The notes under the pieces were generated by a model, which saw only the letters and a program-made list of their open reading frames with translations, was not told the DNA's origin and searched no databases. From Nothophaeocryptopus gaeumannii (Eukaryota; Ascomycota; Dothideomycetes; Mycosphaerellales; Mycosphaerellaceae), in assembly GCA_031771865.1 (NCBI GenBank), contig JASISA010000027.1, forward strand, positions 1,736,001 to 1,800,000: DNA of 64,000 nt, written 5' to 3'. The position numbers were made by a program, and so were the translations under genes. Shown here in pieces: positions 44,817-56,824 of this stretch (the first letter of the stretch is position 1; every line of letters begins with the position of its first letter).

Positions 44817-47804
44817 ATGGCGACTTTTCTGGAGCAGTCATACAGTCTGGTGCACCTTGACAACACCGCGGATCAACCTTCACAGCAAGACTTGAAGAAC
44901 CAATTGGAAAAGGGCAACGATGAGACCAAGCAAGAGACCATGAAGCGCATTCTGGGCATAATGCTCAATGGCGACCCTTTGCCTGGGATTCTCATGCACA
45001 TCATTCGATTCGTCATGCCGAGCAAGAGCAAGCCGCTGAAGAAGCTGCTATACCTTTACTACGAGGTATGCCCCAAGCTGGACAATCAGGGCAAACTTAA
45101 GCAGGAGATGATACTGGTTTGGTAGGACCTCTCGATTTCATACGCGTGGGTAGTGGATACTGATTGCAAGCAGCAATGGCATTCGGATGGATCTCCAACA
45201 TCCCAACGAGTACATCCGCGGCAATACCCTACGTTTCCTCTGCAAGCTGCGCGAGCCCGAACTTATCGAACCTCTCCTCGCTCCTGCCCGCGCATGCCTC
45301 GAGCACAGACACTCCTACGTTCGTAAAAACGCCGTGTTCGCCATTGCATCGATCTTCCAACACTCCGAGGCCCTGATGCCAGATGCACCTGAGCTGATAC
45401 AGAACTTCCTCGAATCAGAGAGCGACAACACCTGCAAGAGGAACGCATTTGCTGCTCTTCTGAGCATCAGCCACGAGAAGGCATTGGAATATCTGAGTGG
45501 CGTGTTCGAGGGAATCCCAAACGCAAGCGAGTTGCTGCAACTCGTGGAGCTAGAGTTTATTCGCAAGGATGCTATCTCCAACCCAGACAACAAGTCCCGA
45601 TATCTCAGGCTCATCTTCGACCTCTTGGAAGCAAAAGACTCGACTGTAGTCTACGAAGCAGCGTCATCCCTCACAGCGCTTACAAGCAATCCAGTCGCTG
45701 TGAAAGCAGCGGCCGCCAAATTCATTGATCTCGCCATCAAGGAGTCAGACAACAATGTCAAGCTCATCGTGCTCGAGAAGGTCAATACGCTCAGAAAAGT
45801 CAACGAGGGCATTTTAGATGACCTCACCATGGAGATTCTGCGCGTGCTCTCAAGCCCAGACCTGGACGTGCGGAGAAAGGCACTCGAGCTTGCAATGGAT
45901 ATGGTTTCGAGCAAAAATGTTGAGGAGGTCGTCATGCTGCTCAAGAAGGAGCTCTCAAAGACCGTGGACGAGCAGTACGAGAAGAACAACGAGTACAGGT
46001 CCCTCCTGATCCACTCGATCCACCAGTGTGCCATCAAGTTCTCTGAGATCGCGCAGAGTGTGGTGGGCCTTCTTATGGACTTCATCTCGGACTTCAACAA
46101 CGCGTCTGCGGTGGATGTTATCTCCTTTGTGAAGGAGGTCGTCGAGCGTTTCCCAAAGATGCGCAGCTCGATTGTCGAACGACTAGTCTCAACATTGAGC
46201 GAAGTCCGTGCCGGTAAAGTATACCGAGGTAGTCTCTGGATTATTGGCGAATACTCGTTGGAGCAGAACGATATCAAGGAAGCTTGGAAGCGCATTCGGG
46301 CCAGTTTGGGTGAAGTTCCGATTGTCGCTTCCGAAGCTCGGCTGTTGGAAGAGCAGCCAGATGGCGAGCCTGAGCTTAATGACCAAGTAAATGGGCACGC
46401 GAAGCCGTCAGCACCAAGTGGATCGCGAAAGGTGTTGGCAGATGGCACATACGCTACCGAAAGCGCACTCACCAGCCAAGCATCTGCCAAGGCCAAACTG
46501 GACGCAGTCAAGGCAGCACAAAAGCCACCACTGAGACAGCTCATTCTGGACGGCGACTTCTTCCTTGCGACTGTCCTATCCTCCACCCTCACCAAGCTCG
46601 TTATGCGTTTTTCAGAAATCTCTGAGGATGCCGCCAGGACGAATGCTCTCCGCGCCGAAGCCATGCTCATCATGATCTCAATCATTCGAGCAGGGCAATC
46701 TCAATTCGTGAAAGCCCCTATCGACGAGGACTCAGTCGATCGTATCATGGCCTGTGTGCGGGCTTTGGCCGAATTCCAACAGAAGAAGGACCTCGAGGTC
46801 GCTTTCCTGGACGACACAAGGTCGGCTTTCAGGGACATGGTGCAAGTCGAAGAGAAAAAGCGTGCTGCTAAGGAAGCGCTGCTCCAAGCCAAGAACGCAA
46901 TCCAAGTTGACGACGTGGTCACGATCAGGCAACTCAGCAAGAAGAACAATGACGGCGCTGATGAGGCAGAGGTGGACCTCGAAAAAGCAACCGGAGGCGA
47001 TGCAGCCACTGAAGACGTCAGTTCCAAACTCAGCCGGGTCGTCCAACTCACTGGCTTCTCAGATCCGGTCTATGCTGAGGCATACGTCCAGGTCCACCAA
47101 TTCGACATCATCCTCGACGTGCTTCTTGTCAACCAAACTAGGGAAACACTGCAAAACATGTCTGTCGAATTCGCGACATTGGGCGACCTCAAGGTTGTCG
47201 AACGACCTACAACGCAGAATCTTCCTGCTCTGGATTTCCTCAACGTACAAGCCACTATCAAAGTGTCATCCACAGACACTGGCGTCATTTTCGGCAATGT
47301 GGTCTATGACGGCGCGTCGTCAACAGAGTCTCACGTTGTTATTCTCAATGATGTCCACGTGGATATCATGGACTACATCCAGCCCGCGCACTGCACGGAA
47401 ACACAGTTCCGAACAATGTGGACCGAATTTGAATGGGAGAACAAAGTCAACATCAACACGAAGATGCCAGAGGGCAAGGGTCTGCGTGACTTCTTGGAAC
47501 GACTGATGAAAACTACGAATATGAGCTGCTTGACCCCGGAGGCCAGTTTAGAGGGCGAATGCCAGTTCCTGAGCGCCAACCTTTACGCCAGGAGCGTGTT
47601 CGGTAAGTTCGGGTTTAACCGCGCCTTTAACAAACATGCTAACAAGTTTTAGGCGAGGATGCGCTGGCCAATTTGAGTGTCGAAAAAGAAGGTGAGAACG
47701 GACCAGTCACTGGATTCATGCGGATACGAAGTAGATCCCAGGGGTTGGCGCTTAGCTTGGGGTCCCTGAAGGGACTCAGCAAGATTGGGGAGCTGGTTGT
47801 ATGA
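44817..47804 (+). CDS. SEC26: Coatomer subunit beta (beta-COP)
   Basis: Three exons: 44817-45121, 45174-47602 and 47653-47804; 961 residues, close to yeast Sec26. N-terminal adaptin-type HEAT repeats begin with [20 protein letters not shown] and [21 protein letters not shown] flexible linker lies near residues 480-520. The C-terminal coatomer-beta appendage region includes [20 protein letters not shown] and [23 protein letters not shown] across the last intron. Beta-COP is part of the COPI F-subcomplex that coats Golgi-derived vesicles for retrieval to the ER. It lies in the same window as a p24 cargo receptor, which uses the same coat; the genes are not adjacent. Confidence 0.96.
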
Positions 47805-48385
47805 GCGGACTTATGTCAGGATTGATGATGGTGCCTCCCGCATTTGACAAGATGATATGAGAAGAAGCATGGCGTCCGGCGCAGGGTGATAGAACAGCCA
47901 TGGCGATTCAAGAGCAGGCATGAGATCCGTCAAGGACAAGATCTTGGCTGAGCTGGACCTGGAAGAGTCACGGAGTCATGCCTTGTATTGCAGTCTCGAA
48001 GGTTGAGGGAGAGGCTCTTGTGCCCATGAATACGTCATAACAGCCTGGCTCACGTATGGAGCAGGGCATTGCGGTAAGCTTGGCATCTGACTGATCATGA
48101 ACGCGGAGTTCACAATGGCATTCAACAAGACAAAAGTGGCTTTAGTAGCATCAACATCAACAACACACACGACGCGAACGCCGACATTGGCTTTGTCGTC
48201 CAGCATCAAAACCCTCAGCTTACTTGGGAGGAGCGAACAATTTCATTTCCTCGCAACTCTTCTTTTGCATCTTCGATACCTATCACCGGCCGAAACGTAC
48301 TGCTGGTCCGGAACTGAACTCTCATCGACTACTAGAGCAAGATAGCGAGCAACTCATCAACTCCATCACGAGCACGGCGCTCAAA
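47805..48385. other. Intergenic region
   Basis: 581 bases between SEC26 and the broken RBR gene. The open frame upstream of the RBR ATG (from about 48224) starts only at TTG and is probably 5' UTR. Nothing else seen. Confidence 0.5.
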
Positions 48386-50034
48386 ATGCCCTGCAGCACC
48401 ATGCTATGCGACGTGTGCCACGAACATATTCCGGCGCAAAGCCTCAGACTTGTTCCCGGCACCCCCGATTCGGTCTGCGTGGAGTGCGTTGCTGATCGCA
48501 TTGAGCCTCTGTTCAAAGACGCACTGCAGCAAGAAGGTAAGGGGCCAGTGACTTGGGGCTTAGTCAAGCTTAACGTCCGGGACATCAGCTCCACTCTTGG
48601 CGGCGACTTCGTGAATCGCTACCTTCGCCGAGTGCAAGAATACGAAACTCGCAAGAATCGTGTCTACTGCCTTCACATGATCAAATCTAGCGAGGCGCCT
48701 CCGATCGGCGGTTGCGCGAGTGAGCTACTTGCTCTTACTCCAGAGGCGATTTCTCTTGCTAACGCTAACGGAGAACAGACTCAGCTATTCGATGCTATGG
48801 CTACACGACGGGTGCAAAACAATTCCCAGGTTCAATGTTACCACTGCAACGGACTTCTCTGCGGGAGATGCGGAGTAGCCCATCACCATTCGCCAGCACC
48901 TCATTAATGCAAAGTCGAGACGGACGAGTCCGACGCTCCCGTACACAGAACTAATGTCGTTGACGGGCTAACTTGCCCTAGTTGTAGATCCTGTTTCGAC
49001 AAATGGGACGTCTGCAACCACATGAGCTGCTCGATCTGCTTGACAAGCTACTGTCAAGTCTGTGGTGAGATCGCTGACGAGCACAGCGGACACTGGACGC
49101 ACGAGTCTGGATGTCCGAGATATAACGATATGGGCGATGGTCAGGCGTTCTTTGACGAAGATGCCTATCCTGATCTCGGTGAGGCGGACATCTACGACGA
49201 CACTGCTGACGAGACACAGCACGCGCCGATAATATACTTCGAGACTCGGACACTCTACATCAACACTGAAGCCTTCATCGCAGAACTGCGTACCGCCATC
49301 GAGCGTGGACCTTCCCGTACCCCAATGTGAATCGACGACGTCCCTACCGATGTACAGGTCGTCGTCTTCCACAACCAGCGAGAAAGAACTCCAAACGACG
49401 AGTACATCTTCAATGGCCTGAAGCCTTTGGATCGACGGAATGAATATGCTGACCTGGCGCAGGAGATGAAGGCATGGTTTGATGACGACCATCATCTCGA
49501 AGGTGTGTTCGGAACCGGAAATATGGTGCTGTACACATTACCAGCTTTCTAATCGGAGATGCCTGGGGTGGTGAAGAGGAGGAAGACGGCCAGAAATACA
49601 TGTCCGATCTAGACTACGACGACGACTCCGATGTCGAGATGATCGATACATCACACCCAGATTGGACTGGCCACCAACCGACGGTGACCATTCGCCCAAC
49701 ACGCCTCCCTCAACCCTGGGCTGCGGATCGTCCAATGACACTGAACGTGGAGCTAGACGAGCTTTTGAAAGTCATTCGAGTCATCTTGCAACCCGACTTC
49801 CTTGGGCACATCCAGCTCGAGGATGTGTCCGATGTCTATCTTCGAATCAGCTATAGCACCACTACGGACGAGAATCTCTTGGAGACTGCGAGTGTCGATA
49901 CTATCGACTACTTTGGCGACTTGAATCTGGAGGAAGGGTTGGAGGCTGTGAGGGGTGCGCTTAATGCGGATTTGAATGTTTTGCTTCCTGGGGTTGAGCA
50001 GTCGTTCAGAATTGCGAATGTGGTTCGTTCGTAG
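48386..50034 (+). pseudogene. RBR (RING-IBR-RING) ubiquitin-ligase-like gene interrupted by two in-frame stops
   Basis: One frame of 531 codons can be read (48386-49502, intron 49503-49558 GTGTGT...GGAG, 49559-50034) except for TAA at 48905 and TGA at 49328. Coding signal continues in the same frame after both. Domains: RING1-like (CDVCHEHIP...CVECV), IBR-like (QVQCYHCNGLLCGRCG, then the first stop, then CKVETDES) and RING2 (CPSCRSCFDKWDVCNHMSC then ICLTSYCQVCG), where the Cys of VCNHMSC is at the position that carries ubiquitin in RBR enzymes. An acidic C-terminal region follows. Both stops are one C-to-T change from sense (CAA, CGA). I found no intron that removes either. A pseudogene is most likely; two sequencing errors or two separate short genes are alternatives. 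Confidence 0.65.
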
Positions 50035-50752
50035 GTCTGGATGGTTTCGGAAGGGTTTTGCTGATCAGACCTTCAGCACTCTTTGCACTGGTGGATTCGA
50101 GTCTAGGTAAAGGCATACTATTGAGACATTCGTGCTGGATGGGACATTGACAAGCTTGGATTGGAATGCATATTTAACAACTGTAAGCTTATGGTTTTCC
50201 CTCCTTTCGTGCAAGCCATCACTGACTTGACATTTGTGTATACACGCTACTGAACGAGATTACACACAAGGCCTGGCGGGCGGCTCAAACCGAGTGCATG
50301 TGAACGAATTCGCCATGTCAACGATGACATTCACTCAATCGCTTGGCGCGTCACTCAGTGGAATGGGGGAGAAAGCGATGACGATGAAGAGGAAGGCGAG
50401 GAGGAAGATGAGGATTGGGAGAACTTGACAGATCTGTAACAAATAGCATAATGCAGCATCATGGGATGCAGCCCTTGAATGGTGCTCTCAGTGGGCGCGA
50501 TCTTAAGTGAGGGGCCCAAACGCGCTCCAGGGGTGGTGTTGTCGAAGTAGGAGGGTAAGTGAGTGAGTGATCGTCAAATAGAGTTCATACCCCTGCTAGC
50601 GCGGAACCAAGTGACGAGTCGTGCAGACTGGCCAGCACGCCAGCACCACACGTCGACCAGCAGCGATAACAACGAGCTGCTCTTCCACCACCCTCTCCTC
50701 TACGCCAGACAATGCATCGTTCACGCACGGCAGCGACACGTGCGTGGCGAGA
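50035..50752. other. Intergenic, upstream of the sorting nexin gene
   Basis: 718 bases. On the plus strand near 50345-50432, after a CACTCAG acceptor-like site, there is a short very acidic frame (GGESDDDEEEGEEEDEDWEN) ending in TAA. It could be a last exon of an unrecognised or decayed gene, but I could not build a full model. The region before 50752 is the nexin promoter. Confidence 0.4.
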
Positions 50753-53700
50753 ATGCAGATTGACCGCCGATACCTCATCGCATCGCCCATAGTCGCTTTC
50801 ATCGCCTGGGCCTATCTGACCGATTGGCTGCCGGCATTGCGCTGGATCCCGCATGCATTCACGGCTGGAGTCCTGCTTACGATCCTTGGTGGGATATATG
50901 TGGTCGCGACGACAGCAAGAGCCAGACGTGACCCGCGAGACAGTGTGGTCCGGCGATATGGATCCACAACACCAGCTTTTGCGGTGTCGAAGGCGGTATG
51001 GGAGGAAGAGAAAGCGGCGCTGAAGGGCCGGGAGGAATACAGACGTCCTACAATATTCCCAGACGCAGAGCAATTCTCGAAGTCACTGGATGGTCTACTG
51101 GACCTAATCTTGAGAGACTTTGTGACCAGCTGGTATGGCAATATCAGCGGGCGCATGCTGTTTCAGAATGAGATCGACCGTTCTGTGCGAGCAGTCCTGC
51201 TGTCTATTACAGCCAGGCTGACGGAGCTGGATCTTGTCGACCAAGGCATGGTGGCTTTACTACCAGTCATCACCAATCACATGAAGGACTTCTACGATGC
51301 CGAAAGAATGGTCAAAGGGAAGGGCTTAGAGAACAACGTGACCGAGAGCGACGAGCTGAACACGGCGATTGCGAGCAAGTACCGGAATGGAAAGCTGCAT
51401 ACTGTCGCCTCCCTGGCCAATGCGGACACTGCTCAGTCCACACAGGAGTATCTCAGACGGCTGATCGAGAAGATACTGCCTGTCGTACTGCCCTCAAACA
51501 TGAAGACCAGTCCTTCCGTGACTGTTCTCATACGAGAGATTGTGGCTTGCGCAGTCCTAGGGCCAATCTTCAATATGCTCACTGATCCAGACTTCTGGAA
51601 CCAGCAGATCGTGAACGTGGGAGGCGCCACACTACAGGACCGCAAGTCAGTGAGAAGGATTAGGGCTGCCTTAGACCAACATGCGCCAGTCTCGCCGAAG
51701 GCAACGAGAACGAGTCAGTTTCCACGTATGAGGCCTTACGATAGCGAGCGGCACTTCGAGCGCTTCATTAGGGCAATCCGAAATGTTGGCACCTTGACTG
51801 ACGCGCGCCGTTTTCGAAGCGAGGTTATGAGCCAATTGAGGAGGGAAAGCCAGGTTGAGGGGCAAGACGCTGCATATCTGCGGAGGTTGGAGACCGGACG
51901 TCGTCTACTTGACCAGAAAATAGCAAGCCTCTCGTCTGACGGGGGCAAGAACCCTCGGCCTGCGCTGAAAGTCAAGCCGCCGGTGCGGAATGAAGAGTCG
52001 GCGGCTCGAAAACGGCAAGCGTCTCTGCGCGAAGTCATTTACGACGCTTCTGGTCTGAGTTACTTCATGGAGTACATGGACCGACAGCAACTCATGAAGT
52101 TGGTGCAATTTTATCTGGTCGTAGATGGTTTCCGGAATCCGCTGGAAGGTGATAACGACGAGCCTCCGCCCTCAGTAGCCACTGACCCCGACCGCATGGA
52201 CATTTCCCAGATGTACGCAGAGTATCTCTCCAAGCCAGAGCTGCAAACAACAGAAAGCACGATGCAGGTAGTGAAGCGATACCTCAAGGCCGGATCAAAA
52301 GCAGGAGATCAAGACTACATCGACGCTCGGCGTGAGGTACTCCGAACGCAGACTCGAGCTTACAACATCATGAAGGATACGCACTTCGAGAATTTCCAAC
52401 GCTCAGACTTATACTACAAGTGGCTCGCAATAGATGACCAGCCCAACTTCGGACCACCTATCGTCAGAGACAGCGACGCTCTATCGCCGGACAGTCCTGC
52501 TAGAAACAGCCCTTCTCCCACCAATATGCGCGAACCTCAACTTGGCGGATCTCAAAAGGAACCGGAACTGCGGCGTTCGGTGCTTTCCACGTCAGACCTC
52601 AAAGCTGTTGGTAAGATTGCAGCTGGCGGCGCGCTTTTTGGTGACAGCTCTGAAAGCGATCTCTTCTCTGATAGCCCGCGTCGTTCTTTGGACGACAGTA
52701 ACGCCGGCCTTCGCCGGGCGCTGTTCGATGAAGATGGCGATGATGACAAGATGGTGCAATCGGTGTCAAGCCTGAAAAGTTACGACTCCGATGGCGAGAC
52801 TGCGCAACGAGCGCAAGAAGAAGCAAAGGCGGTCAGAGAGATGCAAGCTGCATTGGACAACATCGTGGGTGATGACAAGGACAAAAACTCGCTCTTCTCC
52901 GAATCAACGGGAAGGAAGTCGCTTGACGATGAAGACCGGAGAGGTTCCGTGGACGCGCTGTATAGGCCACCTCTCGAGCGTGGTAAGCCAAGTCTTGCAT
53001 CACTTGGGCTAGTTGGCGCTCCGGTGAGCAGAGGCGTCTTTGTGGATGACCTGTTCGGCCACGAGGCTGAGAAGTTCGCCGAGGACGAGAAAGATGATTC
53101 GAACGGACCTGAGAGCGACGAAGACGATAAAGTTCAGGAAGCTGCGCCTGGCGATCTCGGTTTGGCCGAGGCCATTGACGTCCTAAATGCTGAGATTGAA
53201 AGGCTCAGCGCGCAACGGAATGTACTGGACTCACTTACTGCGAAAGCTGAACTCACCAATAACACCGCTGAATTGCGAATCTTGCGAAAGTCCGAGCAAA
53301 GTCTGCAGAGAGAAATCAGGCGAAAGGAATTGCAAAAACAACAGTACATGGTGCAAGAGAGTGACAACAGTCTGTATGGCCGAGCTGCTGTCACTATCAA
53401 GTCCGTGATGGTCGGCCGCGAAGAAGATGGCCACGAGTATGCCATGTACGTGATCGAAGTGCGGCGGCAGGCAGGAGATCAGATGCCCGCAGCGACGTGG
53501 GCTGTCACGCGAAGATACAGTCAGTTTCATGAGCTCCACAAGCGACTGAAGGCCCGGTTTCCCAACGTCAAGGAGCTTGACTTTCCACGACGACAAACAC
53601 TGTTCACCCTTCAGAAAGACTTCTTGCAAAAGAGGCGTGGTACCCTGGAGCGGTACTTGCGGTCTTTACTGTTGGTGCCCGCGATCTGTCGGAGCAGGGA

Positions 53701-54522
53701 GCTACGCGCGTTCCTTTCGCAATCTGCTATTGCGTCGAATGGCAACAATGGCACCGAAGCCGACGCCAAGGACTTTGTTACGAGGATCTACAACTCAGTC
53801 TCTGATGGCATGGAAGAGTTCCTTGGCAACATCCCCGTGCTCGATCAGCTCTCTGTAGCGGGCCAGAACCTCATCTCGGCCGCCACGTCCCAGATTGGAG
53901 GAGCATCACCCGTCGACAGCTTGGACCCAGCGACACAAGATCCAGCAACAGCGGCAGAGGCAGAAGCAGAGCTTCAAGCGTATGAGACCAAGGAGGTTGA
54001 ACCCTTTGTCAAGCCTATATGTGACTTGTTTCTGGAAACATTCGAGCTGTCCAAAGGCAACAGCTGGCTACGCGGTCGTACTGTGGTCGTAGTACTGCAT
54101 CAGCTGCTCGGCGGAACTATTGAACGAAAGGTCAAGGAGACTGCCAACAACGCCTACCAAGATGACAGTCTTACCAAGCAGGTCGAGATGCTGAAGAGTA
54201 TCATGTGGCCTGATGGTAAGATGCGACCGGCCGTAACTCCAAGGACCGCGCTTGACAAGGCGAGAACGAGAAAGGAGGCCGGACTTTTACTCGGCGCTTT
54301 GGTTCCAGACCTGGCAGGCAGCGTTGTTGGCAAGGCGAACGCACAGGCTGCAAGTCGAAAGATTGTGGCCATGTTGAATAATCCGCGATTAAAGTGAGTC
54401 CTTCCGTCCAACCAAAGTTAGGCTTCGCTAACAGATACCGCAGTACGCACTTGATCTTTACGCTCGTGGACGAGATCATACACATCGTATTTCCAGAGCT
54501 ACTACTAGACAACAAACAATAA
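50753..54522 (+). CDS. MDM1: Mdm1/SNX13-like sorting nexin (PXA-PX-nexin C)
   Basis: Two exons, 50753-54393 and 54444-54522; 1239 residues. Two N-terminal membrane segments (LIASPIVAFIAWAYL; TAGVLLTILGGIYVV) are followed by a PXA domain (about 110-320, DLILRDFVTSWYGNIS). Then come a probable RGS-type region (about 430-600), a long acidic Ser-rich linker, a coiled coil (about 800-870) and a PX domain (about 880-1000) with the phosphoinositide motif RRYSQFHELHKRL. Nexin C ends in the short last exon (THLIFTLVDEIIHIVFPEL). In yeast Mdm1 tethers ER to vacuole or lipid droplets. The start is the first ATG with a following membrane segment; upstream extension begins with GTG. Confidence 0.93.
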
Positions 54523-54622
54523 TCATAATCTTTGTACAGTCTGCTTTTTCTTGTTCGTATTCATCATTTTTGACATTCTGGTCATTCCATCTGCAAGCCC
54601 CCTTCCATACTCATGCATTCCC

Positions 54623-55837
54623 TTACAACTTCGGCTTCGGCTTAACAATCTGATAACACTTCCCACCCTTCCCAAACATCTCTTGCAAATCTTTCGCAAT
54701 ATCCCCTGGCCTCTCATGCGCCGCAAAATGTCCTCCCCTCGTGCCTCTCCTCAAATACACAACCGGCCCCAATGTCCTTCCCCATGTAGAAGGAACGACT
54801 GTCAATTCTTTCGGACTAAATCCCAGTCCCAGTTTCACATTGGGAATCCATTCTTCCGTCCTGTCGCGGCTTATATGGTTTGGATTGGAGGGATTGGGAT
54901 GTGTAGCTTCGTAGTAAATCCGCAAAGAGGCTGCGGGTCCGGCGACGGAGAAGTAGTATATACTCACCCAAGTGAGGATTTCATCGTCCGTCCAGGGGTA
55001 CGAGTCTGTCCAGTCGTGGAGTTTTTCGTAGATCCATGCCAATAACCCTACGGGTGAGTCGGCGAGGGCGTACCCTGGAGTCTGCGGTTTGGTGGATTGA
55101 ATTACTCTGTATCCGTGGCCTTCGGTTGTGAACCAGTTGGAACGGGCAAAACCTTCGCGGTCGGCGGCTGTGTATGGGGTGAGGGCATGTTGAAGGGAGA
55201 GGATAGGATGCTTGGTGAAGGTAGGGGGTTTGGCGCGGATCATGTTGACATGCGAAGCGAGACATTTCTGAGGGTAGAGAAGGCCGATGACACGGGTGAT
55301 GTAAAACCCCCAATCGCCTCCTTGAGTAACGTAGTGGCTGTATCCGAGGGATTGCATGAGTTTATCGCAGGTTTCGGCATATTGGGCTAATGCGAATCCT
55401 TTCTTGGAGACGCCATCGGACCAGCCGAAGTTGGGAAGGGAAGGTGCTACGATGTGGAAGGAAACGCCGTTTGTGCTGCGGCGTAGAGGTTCGAGAAGTT
55501 TGAGGACTTCGATGTAGGAGCCTGGCCAGCCGTGGACGAAGAGCAGAGGGATGGCGTCTGGTGATTCGGAGGGTTGGTGGAGGTAATGAATATTAAGGGT
55601 GCCATAATTATGGACGTTGATAGGCTGGATGTAGTTGGGCAGGTCATTGAGCTTGGCTTCTTGGGCTCGCCAGTCGTAGGACTCTCGCCAGTGTTTTGCG
55701 AGGCGTTTGATGTCTGCTAGCGGAGCTCCATAATCCCAGCCAGCGTCTTCGAGTTCGTCTGGGAATTCGGCTTGGGCTAGCTTCACTTTGAGGGTGACCA
55801 GCTTCTCTTCGGGAACTGAAATTCGGTATGAAGACAT
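54623..55837 (-). CDS. Microsomal-type epoxide hydrolase (alpha/beta fold)
   Basis: Single exon, 404 residues. The EHN N-terminal domain ([29 protein letters not shown]) is followed by an alpha/beta hydrolase core. Visible features are the oxyanion motif HGWPGS, the nucleophile Asp in TQGGDWG, candidate lid tyrosines (WVSIYYFS) and the catalytic His in [10 protein letters not shown]. There is no N-terminal anchor, so it is probably cytosolic. The family opens epoxides to diols in detoxification or natural-product tailoring. It converges with the sorting nexin gene, with 100 bases between stops. Confidence 0.94.
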   Translation of the reverse strand: MSSYRISVPEEKLVTLKVKLAQAEFPDELEDAGWDYGAPLADIKRLAKHWRESYDWRAQEAKLNDLPNYIQPINVHNYGTLNIHYLHQPSESPDAIPLLFVHGWPGSYIEVLKLLEPLRRSTNGVSFHIVAPSLPNFGWSDGVSKKGFALAQYAETCDKLMQSLGYSHYVTQGGDWGFYITRVIGLLYPQKCLASHVNMIRAKPPTFTKHPILSLQHALTPYTAADREGFARSNWFTTEGHGYRVIQSTKPQTPGYALADSPVGLLAWIYEKLHDWTDSYPWTDDEILTWVSIYYFSVAGPAASLRIYYEATHPNPSNPNHISRDRTEEWIPNVKLGLGFSPKELTVVPSTWGRTLGPVVYLRRGTRGGHFAAHERPGDIAKDLQEMFGKGGKCYQIVKPKPKL

Positions 55838-56824
55838 ATGGCTATGGGTTCAGATGGTGCGATGTGGTCAAGTCGTGAACATTCACCTCACCCCTCCTCA
55901 TGATGTGATGTCAGCTGGTCGGCCAAGCCCGGATCGGACCTGTTGTAGCCGGAGCCGGTTCCGACCCCTAAGTTCGAGCAGTCCTACCACCTTGCCGTCT
56001 GCCGCCAACCTCATCTCCGTACCTCTAGTGGATTGCACGCCTGAACGTCTCTTCAGCTTAGGCCCAATTCAAACAGAAATAGGCACTACTGGCGCTGACT
56101 CCGTTGCACATCACGACTTCGCTTCTTCCCTTCCCTTCCACTCTCCTCTCCTCTCCTATCATCACATGCGCTACACGAAAATGGATACGAGCATGACCAG
56201 GCATCCCCCATCGTCGCCGCCGCGCCTAAGGCTCTGCTGGAAGGATTGTGCGTCGAAGCACCTCGCGTCACGGGCCGTCGATGTATTGACCGCATGCAGA
56301 CCAAACGCACGATGAAGTCGTGATGCTTCTCGAGCCAGCGAATGGCACACTACCTCTATTGCTGGCCACGCCCACAAAATGCCCGCCGGAACCACATACT
56401 CAGCGATTGGATGCCGTCCAGCAGTGCTCCTACGTTCGCCACCTGCAAGCCATGATGTCAACACAGCACGGCTCCAGGGCTCTCCATGTGACGGCAACAC
56501 CTTTTCGGACACTTCTTCAGCTGTTGAACGCGATGGTTGCGGCCATGGATTTCTCGTGGCGTCCATGAACCAGTCCCGTCATGCCGTCCTTACAGGCGCC
56601 TCGGAGACGATGCCGGTGAGTAGCGTTGTCGATCACAACGTACTTCCGTTCTGTGCTTCCTTGTTCGGGATAGCGATATGATCAGTGAGTTGGACTGCCT
56701 ATTATTGCTTTCTGTTTCCCTCCTAATAGTCGAGTTCTGTCCTCCTGGTCCGTTCAGTAACACAGCCACTCACTCACTCGCTCACGCACGCCTATCTCTC
56801 GCTGAAAGGCTTCACTTCTTGAAA
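55838..56824. promoter_or_regulatory. Divergent region, epoxide hydrolase / lipase
   Basis: 987 bases between start codons. It contains a short CTCTCC tract near 56140. Open frames in it have no recognisable domains. Confidence 0.5.

Noticed and set aside
45651..46685. 344-codon minus-strand open frame
   Set aside because: It is antisense to SEC26, whose protein matches beta-COP throughout.
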